A stretch of 64,000 nucleotides of DNA, taken from assembly GCA_907163345.1 (NCBI GenBank), contig CAJQUN010000014.1, positions 868,001-932,000 on the forward strand. Reading direction: 5' to 3'. Made by a program: the position numbers and the translations under genes. Below, in pieces: positions 55,282 to 64,000 of the stretch. The notes beneath the pieces were generated by a model. That model worked only from the letters and a program-made list of their open reading frames with translations. It ran no database searches and was not told the origin of the DNA. The stretch is from Haberlea rhodopensis (taxonomy: Eukaryota > Streptophyta > Magnoliopsida > Lamiales > Gesneriaceae). How positions within the stretch are numbered: position 1 is the first letter of the stretch; the number at the start of each line of letters is the position of its first letter.

Positions 55282-57290
55282 TGTAGGGTCTTCCTACCTT
55301 AATATCATTTAGTACACATAAATTGGACAGAACATGCATTTATAACCTTTTAAGGGTTCCGGTTGTAGTTTGAGCTAGGGAGATTACAGGCCAAAAATAA
55401 AGTTTTCAAAGCTATTTAATTACATTCCCAATAAAGAATGTTAAAGCTATAGATTTACACTACTCCTAGAGTAGAGACTATCAAAAAAATCCTGCATCCT
55501 ACGTTCATCATGCTCCCTTTAGCTCACTTCCTCAACCCGACCCTAGGCCCTTGGTCCAAAAGTGTACCTACAGGGATAACACATCATGAGCATTCATATA
55601 TTTACTTAACATTATATAAAAGCATACAATAATGCATAACATCTTAGTTAAGTAAAAGTTATTGGTCGTCCTCCGACCTCCTTGGTTATCCCTGACTCTT
55701 ATTCATGTTTGGGGTGTCTTACCCCATTGTATGGCATCTTACCATATCATAATAATTGCGTGGCATCTTACCACGTGGGCATCTTACCCAATCATATGGC
55801 GTCTTACCATATCATAAACATTGCGTGGCATCTTACCATGTGGGCATCTTACCCAATCATATGGCGTCTTACCATATCATAAACATTGCGTGGCATCTTA
55901 CCACGAGGGCATCTTACCCAATCCTATACTTTGGGTGGTGTCTTACCACATGGGCGTCTTACCCAATCATACACGTCGTATGACCTTATCATAAACTTCG
56001 TCATTATAGACGTCCTCATAACATCGTTATCATAAACATCATCTTAAGCATCATCATCGTATCATCATCATAAGCATCATCATTATAAATATCATCATAG
56101 ATATCATCATCATAACATCATCTTAAACGTCATCATCGTACATCATCTTAAACGTCATCATCGTAAACATCATCTTAAACATCATCATAATATGTAAGGG
56201 CATGGTTTACCAGTCCGATGCTCGTACGTCTCTTACGTACCTTAATTCCCAAAAGTGGAGAATTTGGAGAGCTTTATCTCCTGGATGTTGTGGGCACCTG
56301 GGATGGTTCTACACAACCATACAAATTGATATTAGAAGCTAAACATAGTCCAATATCCAAAAATCCCACAAAAAAAATCAAAAATCCACTTTTCTTCAGC
56401 TCGCGATCGATCGCCACCCAGGCGCGATCGATCGCGAGATCGCACTGGACGAGGGGCCAAAATCTCCTTCTTGGCGATCGATCGCCACTTTTGGCGCGAT
56501 CGATCGCCAGGCCCGCCGATCGATCGCCCAAAAGTGGCGATCGATCGCCAAATGCCTCTGGCTGGTACTGGACGCTCGCGATCGATCGCCAAGGACGGGC
56601 GATCGATCGCCGAGTGCTGTACATCGAATTTTCGCCATTAATGCTCATTTTTCAAGCTCTTTCACATACCATCCCAAAACCAAACTTCCATAAAACATCA
56701 ATAACATCATAACCCACCAAAACCAACATAAAACACTTCCAAAAATCATACCCCAACCATACACAACACATACCCAAACAAACCCACATAAAACATCAAA
56801 AACTTAACCCATTTCAACACCAAACATCATAAAACTTGTAGGAATGGTTCCATACCTCTTGTAGGCTCCAAATCCTAGCAAATATCACACAAATAAGGAT
56901 TTTGTGGGACTTTTCTCCTCCTCTTTTGGTGAGTTTCGAAAATGGGGTAGGGTTTGGGGTTGGGAAGTGATTTGGGGATTTTTAAAAGGTGAGAGTAAAG
57001 TGGGGGGTTTAAAGTGATGGGTATGGGATTAAAAAGGGGTTGTAATGACTTAATAAAAAGTGTACCCCAAACTTAACATGATGTATAAAATACCCTACTT
57101 GGTATTTCAAAAGCATTTTTCAACAATGCTCTAAACTTCATTTAAAATCACATCTTCCTCATATTGACAATTAACACAATTAATCATGTTAACATCTTAA
57201 TACCCAACACATAAATCCTATCAACACATGATACATCATATAAACATAATTAATGTCCAAGTTACCATTAATTAATTTCGGGGCATCACA
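55282..57290 (-). repeat. G3 5' LTR
   Basis: 2009 bp, near-identical to 48494-50502. Donor-like module at 56223-56242, palindromes at 56402-56611, GGTAAGA array at 55714-55968. On the minus strand the likely U3 end has TTTTATACATCATG near 57075-57090, a weak TATA candidate. Confidence 0.96.
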
Positions 57291-57312
57291 GAGCTCGAGC
57301 TGTTGATTGGAT

Positions 57313-58804
57313 TGTAAGTAACCCCATGAGCATACAACGCAGCGGAATAAAATTTTAGGATTACAAACCAGCGATCTATACATAGGGATTCATATCGGAT
57401 TAGAGAATTACAAGTGTCTTACCCTTGTAGCGTGTTTGAAGCCGAATCCACGGAGCTGCACCACGTCCTACGCCTTCTTCGAGTCAATAGCAAAACACGA
57501 ATGGTTTTGCCTCAACGGTATCCACACGATCGAATCGAACGAAGGGATGGTTTAATAACAAGTTGCTAGACTTGTTATTAATCCTATACCCGAAACAAAC
57601 TCGATTCACAATCGAAACAACCACCAAACCACCAAGAACCCCTCGACTTTGAAGGAGGCCGAGAGCTCTTGTGATGATGCGGCCGTTTTGCTCTTGCTTG
57701 TGTAGGGTTTTTAGTGTTATGAATTGTTTTTTTAATTAATCACCTTGCAATCATATTAAATATAATTAATTAAAGGCTTTCTCAAAGCTTCATGGGCTTA
57801 AGCCCATGATTTAATTAATCCTTATGATTATTAATTAAGACTCCTCTTAATTATTTAATTCATCCCATGAATTTAATTTCCCTTCTCGATTTAATCTTTT
57901 GTGCGACCCGATAGGATCTCGTAATGTTGGCAGTGACATAAAATCTCATTTTATGTCGCAAGCATCGAGCGGTATCTAGCAACACATCGATGCTACCCAA
58001 ATTACGAGAATGTCAATGACTCGACATAACCTTTAGAACTTGTGACAATATTAATCATGTAACTTAATCCCTTTGTCCTTTGTGTTTAGATTGAACACGA
58101 GTCATGGAATAGTCATACTCGTATATTCAATCTCTATTTCTTGATCCCCAAGTAGAACTAGAATAAACGAATAAGCTCGATATCTCATATCGACTCATTC
58201 GAGCATGGCCATGCATTTTAGTTCTCACTTGATCAAGGGCCAAACACATCTCCTGTTATATAGGAGGGACAAATCCTATCTCGATCAGTCAACATCCCTC
58301 TACATAATTCGTAGTGTATCCAATAGTCGCCTTTATAGTATACCCTGTTACGGGTAACGTTTGACGATATCAAGATACATAACTCCTTATGTTGGGATCT
58401 CTGATGATCACAAGTCGTAAGGATTACATACATTATTATCACTATGAGAATTGCATATGACGATCATATAACTATCCATGTTGCATTCTCATGGTGGGTC
58501 TGTTCAGTACATCGTTCTCTAACATGTACCCATATGTTGATTTGATATCTCATATCAATGAACAATTCATCGATCAACATATACTAGTCTCTACGTATTA
58601 TCATTATCCCATTCACGATAATACTTGACTAGGAACATCTTTAAGAATAATACAATATTATTCTAAGGACATTAACATATATATATTAATTCACAATGCA
58701 CAGTTAAAAGAATAATATATAATAATGAATTGCCATTCATAATCCATAAACATTGTATGTCTTAAACAATCATCTAATGACTTGTCTTAGGGCATATCCC
58801 AACA
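57313..58804 (-). repeat. C 3' LTR
   Basis: 1492 bp, TGTAAGTAACCC ... CATATCCCAACA. Same family as the solo LTR at 1391-2890; long stretches (for example 58070-58560 against 2150-2640) are nearly the same, while the part near 57600-57800 differs more. Confidence 0.96.
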
Positions 58805-58815
58805 AATCTCCCACT
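58805..58815 (-). promoter_or_regulatory. C polypurine tract
   Basis: The minus strand reads AGTGGGAGATT directly before TGTTGGG of the 3' LTR. Confidence 0.88.
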
Positions 58816-58819
58816 TGCA

Positions 58820-60949
58820 CTAAGACCACTCAGACATATACCTAATGCCTAGAGATCTAGTATGACGATCATGCTTCTGCTGTGACAGCGGCTTCGTCAA
58901 TGGGTCAGATACATTATCATCTGTTGGTACTTTGCATATTTTAACATCTCCCCTTTCAACGATTTCTCGAATGAAATGGAAACGCCTAAGTATGTGCTTG
59001 GATCTTTGGTGAGATCTTGGTTCCTTAGCCAATGCGATCGCTCCATTGTTGTCACAATAGAGTTCTATCGGATCTTTAAGGCTAGGCACCACTCCAAGTT
59101 CAGAAATGAACTTTCTCATCCAAACAGCTTCCTTTGCTGCATCCGAGGCAGCAATATACTCAGCTTCCGTTGTAGAATCGGCTACTGTTTCTTGCTTTGA
59201 ACTCTTCCAGCTCACAGCACCTCCATTCAGGCAATACACATATCCAGATTGCGATCGAAAATCATCTTTGTCGGTTTGGAAGCTTGCATCAGTGTAACCC
59301 ATTACATTGAGCTCTTCCTCACCTCCATAAATCAAGAATGTATCCTTAGTCCTTCTCAAGTACTTTAGGATATTCTTGACAGCAATCCAGTGACCTTCAC
59401 CTGGATCAACTTGATATCTGCTCGTCATGCTCAAAGCATACGATACATCGGGACGAGTACATATCATGGCATACATGATAGATCCAATAGCTGATGCGTA
59501 TGGAATCTTACTCATGCGTTCTCTCTCATCTGGTGTTGAAGGACACTGTTCCTTCGAGAGATAAATACCATGTGTCATAGGCACGAATCCTTTCTTGGAT
59601 TCTTGCATGCTAAACCTTTTAAGCACCTTGTCTATGTATGTACTTTGACTTAGACCAAGAAGCCTTCTCGATCTATCTCTATAGATCTTGATTCCTAATA
59701 CATAGGTGGCTTCTCCTAAGTCTTTCATCGAAAAGCAATTCCCTAGCCAAATCTTTACAGATTGCAAGGCAGGGATATCATTTCCAATAAGAAGTATGTC
59801 ATCTACATACAACACTAGGAAAATGATTACGCTCCCACTGACCTTCTTGTAGACACAAGGTTCATCTTCATTTTTGATAAAACCAAACTCTTTGATTGCA
59901 TCATCAAAACGAAGATTCCAACTCCGAGAAGCTTGCTTCAATCCATAAATGGATCGTTGTAGCTTGCATATCTTTCCAGCATCCTTTGGATCGACAAAAC
60001 CCTCGGGCTGTGTCATGTACACATCCTCGAGCAGATTTCCATTAAGGAAAGCTGTTTTGACATCCATCTGCCAGATTTCATAATCATGAAATGCAGCTAT
60101 TGCAAGTAAGATCCTTATGGATTTAACCATGGCCACTGGCGAAAAGGTTTCATCATAGTCAATACCATGAATTTGTTTGAATCCTTTTGCAACCAGCCGA
60201 CCTTTATAGGTTTGTACATTACCATCCATATCGGTCTTTTTCTTGAAAATCCATTTGCACCCTATGGGTCGTACCCCTTCAGGTGGATCAACCAAAGTCC
60301 ATACTTGGTTTGCATACATGGATTCCATCTCAGATTTCATGGCCTCTTGCCATTTCTCAGAATCATTGCCCATAATAGCTTGTTGATAAGATGACGGCTC
60401 ATCCTCATCAATAAGTAGTAAGTCACCTTGTTGAGTCACAAGAAATCCATATCTCTGTGGCTCCCGGTGTTCTCTTACAGACCTACGCTGGGCTTGTGTC
60501 TCTTGAGCAGGTGCTTCTTCCACAACAGCTTGTGGTACCTGCTCTGTTTCCATCTCAATTTCAGGTTCAGTGTTTTCTTGTGGTTGAACTTCACTAAGTT
60601 CTATTTTTCTCCCACTGGTTTTTCTAGAAATAAATTCTCTTTCAAGAAATACACCAGTCCGAGCAACAACTACTTTGTTCTCGGTGGGATAATAGAAATA
60701 GTATCCTTTTGTTTCCTTAGGATACCCCACAAATAAACACTTATCAGATTTGGGTCCAAGTTTGTTAGTGGCGTGACGTCTAACGAAAGCCTCACAACCC
60801 CAAATCTTCATAAAAGACATACTAGGACGCTTCCCAGTCCATATCTCATATGGTGTCTTTTCCACTGATTTAGATGGAACACGGTTCAGTAAGAAAATTG
60901 CTGTTTCTAGAGCGTGTCCCCAAAATGATATCGGAAGATCTGCATGACA
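58820..60949 (-). pseudogene. C pol: integrase C-terminus, reverse transcriptase, RNase H
   Basis: An open frame runs from before 60865 to the stop at 58820. It has the integrase C-terminal segment KTPYEIWTGKRPS and a variable linker, then reverse transcriptase (WKWIFKKK-like start about 60250; MDVKTAFLNG about 60050; LYVDDILLIGND about 59790) and RNase H (YTDASFQTDKDD about 59270; TEAEYIAAS about 59150). The frame differs from that of the integrase core upstream, with the change at about 60945. No ATG suits the start because it is the inner part of a polyprotein. Confidence 0.93.
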
Positions 60950-61765
60950 TCATTGATCTAACCATGTCTAACAAGGTTCGATTTCTCCTCTCGGATACAC
61001 CATTCCATTGTGGAGTATACGGAGGAGTGAGTTGTGGGACTATCCCACACTCCTTTAGATAGTCATGAAACTCTTGGCTTAAGTATTCTCCTCCTCGATC
61101 TGATCGAAGGATTTTGATACTTTTGCCAAGTTGGTTTTGTACTTCATTCTTGAAATCTTTGAACTTTTCAAAGGTTTCATGTTTATGTTTCATTAGGTAC
61201 ACATACCCATATCTACTGAGGTCATCAGTAAATGTAACGAAGTATTGAAAACCACCTCTAGCTTGTGTACTTATTGGTCCACATACATCACTATGTATTA
61301 GTCCCAATAAAACATTTGCCCTTTCAACATGTCCCTTGAAAGGGGCTTTAGTCATCTTGCCCATTAAACAAGATTCGCATGTTTCATATGATTCAAAATC
61401 AAATGAATCTAATACTCCATCCTTATGAAGTTTAGATATGCGGTTCTCGTTTATGTGACCCAAGCGACAGTGCCAGAGATAAGTCGGATTACAATCATTA
61501 TTTTTAATCCTTTTAGTATTTATGTTATAGATAGGTATATCAAGATTTAATACATAAAGACCATTCACCATTTGTGCATCAGCATAAAACATATCATTTA
61601 AATAAATAGAACAACAATTGTCCTTTATTATAAATGAAAAACCATACTTGTCCAAACAAGAAATAGATATAATGTTTTTAGTAATTGAAGGCACAAAATA
61701 ACAGTCTTTTAAAATCAACGATAAACCAGAAGGTAAAGCTAAATGATAATCTCCTATAGCTAATG
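60945..61765 (-). pseudogene. C pol: protease end and integrase core
   Basis: It continues the polyprotein in a second frame. A GAG-pre-integrase HHCC region (HCRLGHINENRI and CESCLMGKMTKAPF, about 61380-61490) and the integrase core (HSDVCGP, TFTDDLSRYGYVY, RSDRGGEY, NGVSERRNRT, about 60985-61310) are clear, including the D, D and E catalytic residues. Codons upstream of about 61765 in this frame (to 61847) are out-of-frame gag. Confidence 0.9.
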
Positions 61766-62781
61766 CACGCAACTCTTGCTCCATTTCCAACTCGGAGATC
61801 AACTTCACCTTTTGCCAATGCCCTACTCCTTTTGAGATCCTGCACATTTACACAAATGTGAGATCCACATCCAGTATCTAATACCCAAGATGAAGAAGTA
61901 GATAAATTGACTTCTATAACAAAAATACCTGAAGCGGAAGTCACACTTCCTTTCTTTAGATCCTCCAGATATACTTTGCAGTTTCTTTTCCAATGGCCGG
62001 TCTCACCGCAATGGAAACAGTTCCCTTCCTTTGCTATCCCTCCCTTTGGCTTTAGTGCAGAAGACTTTGGCTTAGATTTAGCAAAGACTTTCTTTGCTTT
62101 CTTGTTGCCTTTAGCTTTGGCCCTTCCTTTGCCCTTATTCACAATAAGAACATTTGTGGCCTTAGTCTTCTTTGTATTTGCTTCATATGTTCTCAACATA
62201 CCAAGCAATTGTGGTAGAGTCTTTTCCATGTCAGTCATATTGTAATTTACTACAAATTGACTGAAGCTCTCCGGCAACGATTGCAAGATTACATCGGTGG
62301 CCAACTCTTGGTCCAATGGAAAACCTAGCTTGTCCAGATTCTCAATGTACCCAATCATCTTGAGCACATGAGTTCCAACTAAGCTTCCTTCTACCATCCT
62401 GCACTGGAATAACGCTTTAGAGACGTCATACCTCTCTTGCCTAGCTTGCTGTTGGTACAACTGCTTTAAGTGTTCGATCATATCGAACGCCTCCATTTCC
62501 TCATGTTGCTTCTGAAGCTCAGAGTTCATAGTGGCAAGCATGAGGCACCCAACATCAAGTGCGTCACTCTGATGCTTCTTGTAAGCATCTTTTTCAGCTC
62601 TTGTAGCTGTTAGGGGAGGTTCCTCAGCGAGCAAGGGTTCCTCTAGAACATATTGTTTCTTTTCTTGTTTGAGGACTATCCTCAAGTTCCTATGCCAGTC
62701 TAGGAAATTTGTCCCATTTAATTTGTCCTTCTCAAGGACCGATCGCAGTGATAAAGTGCTAGTAACGTTTGTAGTTGCCAT
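61678..62781 (-). pseudogene. C gag and protease start
   Basis: The ATG at 62781 opens a copia gag (UBN2-type capsid region, residues about 15-200), a basic stretch (KGRAKAKGNKKAKK) and one zinc knuckle CFHCGETGHWKRNC (about 62000-62040). The protease follows with LDTGCGSH in the active-site position (DTG, about 61870). An extra base near 61763 shifts the frame after NGARVA, and this frame stops at 61678. So gag is whole but protease-integrase fusion is broken. Confidence 0.92.
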
Positions 62782-64000
62782 GGATATCTACAATATAAAT
62801 ATGCAAAATAAGTTTATGATTTAAATCATTTAACATGGTCTTATATTAAATGACACTCCCACTATTTTGTTTGAAAAATATCAACCCTCGAAACCTTTAG
62901 TGGGCCAAGATCCATATTTCACTTAATCTTGAGTTAGCTTTGGCTAATCGCCCAAGACTCGGTTATTTAGGTAGACAACACTTTGTCAATTACATCACAT
63001 ATAATTCTTGGATAGTTGGACGAACAACACTTTGTTCAATTCATCAAATGAATTATAATCCAACCCATGCCTCTAGGTTTCCAATCCTATTGAGATAACC
63101 TAGTTAAGTCGTACCCAATTAAAGTATGACGGATATCACTTTTATCCTTTCGCGCCTTACTAAGATTGCCACGGTGCTTTGCTTTGGCAAACCCACACAT
63201 GTACAATCGAAGTTATTGACGAGTACTTTTATTTGGAAGGCATCTAAAACTTAATATTTTAGAGGGATTTATTGATCTCATGATTAATTTGATAATTTAA
63301 AATATGTCCACTACATATAGTTGTATACATATCTACATATATGTGTAATACTATTATCAAACTAAAACATAAGATAAATCATGCATCAACATACATAATT
63401 AAAACGTGACATGGTTATAGCCCCTACTAATGAGTTTCTCAAGCCAATGAGAAACTCCTAATGAGTCAACCTAAGGTAACTTCATAAGCACCTTCCTTTG
63501 GCTCCAATTTGTGAATGGCCTCCTCATCCCGGCACGATGCTCCATCTTCATTGATCACCATCAATAAAATAAACTACACTATTTTACAAGATATAGAATT
63601 CCTCGATTCACATTCGAGGGGAACATAGGGGAGGGATAACATTTAGAATGAAATAGAGAAAGGCACGACACGCAGGTCGTATTATAAATTACAATCATTC
63701 ACAAATCCTATCTAATAGGTCAAAGGGCTATAACCACGCACCATGCTCAAACAACACATAAAGCATGCATTAACATTTAATTAATTAAATTCTAAACAAT
63801 TTAAATTTAATTCTAATTAAAACTGTAAAATAATTTTTTTGAAAAATTATCGTACGCTCGGGACATCACATGCCACGAACTAAAGCGACTAAAACACGAA
63901 CCACCATGATTCGAACCAAAACCCACGGCTGGACCAATAGTGGGCCTAGGGTCGAAACCCTAGCCCATGGCCGAGCCATGGTCCATGCGGCGGCTTGGGT
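62782..64000 (-). other. C leader region upstream of gag
   Basis: At least 1.2 kb of AT-rich DNA without a coding frame lies before gag. No LTR start (complement TGTAAGTAACC) and no primer-site complement are seen up to base 64000, so the 5' LTR lies further right. The last 100 bp are more GC-rich. Confidence 0.6.

Larger units (their letters stand above)
48494..57290 (-). mobile_element. G3: nearly intact Ty3/gypsy chromovirus
   Basis: Full length, 8797 bp, flanked by GAGCT (48489-48493 and 57291-57295). LTRs at 48494-50502 and 55282-57290 are both 2009 bp; by eye they differ only by three small indels, so insertion is recent. Primer site, purine tract and the whole gag-pol domain order are present. 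The only visible coding defect is one frameshift in gag. It is the youngest gypsy element in the window and a possible source of proteins for X. Confidence 0.96.
34197..64000 (+). mobile_element. X-right: large non-coding LTR element with nested insertions, right end outside
   Basis: Own parts, with insertions removed: 5' LTR 34197-36151 plus 42029-42624 (2551 bp), primer site, internal 42625-46567, 3' LTR 46568-48493 plus 57296-57312, continuing past the window behind the copia element. The two LTR copies differ by scattered substitutions (about one in every 100 bases by eye), more than the G3 LTR pair. No gag or pol is seen in the internal region. It is thus a non-autonomous element (LARD type) that must borrow proteins, most likely from gypsy families with the same primer site and purine-tract context. 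Confidence 0.85.
57313..64000 (-). mobile_element. C: Ty1/copia element, 5' end outside the window
   Basis: The minus-strand order is leader (64000-62782), gag and protease (62781-about 61765), integrase (about 61765-60950), reverse transcriptase and RNase H (to 58820), purine tract and 3' LTR (57313-58804). Integrase before reverse transcriptase defines copia. The left flank TGGAT (57308-57312) is X-right LTR, 22 bp from G3. Two frameshifts interrupt the polyprotein. Finer lineage is not resolved. Confidence 0.95.

Overview
The window is nuclear DNA of a flowering plant. Three things show this: an intron-containing LRR receptor kinase gene, a plant-type hyccin gene, and dense plant LTR retrotransposons with tRNA-iMet primer sites (TGGTATCAGAGC). 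I cannot name the species. Only about 8 kb (roughly 23.3-31.6 kb) looks like ordinary gene space; almost everything else is nested retrotransposon.

Names used here. G1, G2 and G3 are three related Ty3/gypsy families with a C-terminal chromodomain-like end (chromovirus type, Tekay/Del-like by architecture). X is a non-coding family with gypsy-like LTR ends, primer site and purine tract. C is a Ty1/copia family whose sense-strand LTR starts TGTTGGGATATG. The left block (1-23,347) holds X-left (3' LTR 1-3423, internal 3424-4484, minus strand), with a solo C LTR inside it (1391-2890, target duplication CATAC). G2-A follows (4485-14195, minus): LTR, internal region, LTR, then a fragment of a second internal region. 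It is joined head-on to G1-A (14196-22556, plus), whose 5' LTR is truncated and carries a 131-bp Mutator-type MITE. X-mid (22557-23347, minus) ends the block with a tiny 166-bp LTR.

The gene island carries, on the minus strand, an LRR subfamily III receptor-like (pseudo)kinase (24734-27091, two exons, 637 aa) and a hyccin/FAM126-family gene (28823-30106, one exon, 427 aa). The kinase is expected at the plasma membrane. The hyccin is expected to be a subunit of the plasma-membrane PI4-kinase complex. A decayed plant-mobile-domain (PMD) gene, probably from a Mutator-like element, follows at 31595-32557 and is broken by an X LTR fragment.

The right block (32,558-64,000) is a readable nest. An X LTR fragment is cut by G2-B, which begins with a foldback LTR. 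G2-B's gag is cut by X-right (34197 to beyond the window). X-right's 5' LTR is cut by G1-B (36152-42023, duplication AGGAT). Its 3' LTR is cut by the nearly intact G3 (48494-57290, duplication GAGCT) and, 22 bp further on, by a C element (57313 to beyond the window) that still has long gag and pol frames.

The most interesting signals lie inside the LTRs. G1, G2 and G3 share a splice-donor-like AAGGTACGTA in U5, and a branch-point-like and acceptor-like sequence (CTAAC, then TTACAG or TTGCAG) ending one base before the gag ATG. This suggests a leader intron that would remove the primer site from gag mRNA. Clusters of the self-complementary palindrome CGATCGATCG (8 sites in G1 and G3) lie upstream of that donor and could act in DNA or in RNA. 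G3 also has twelve GGTAAGA copies in tandem inside the predicted intron.
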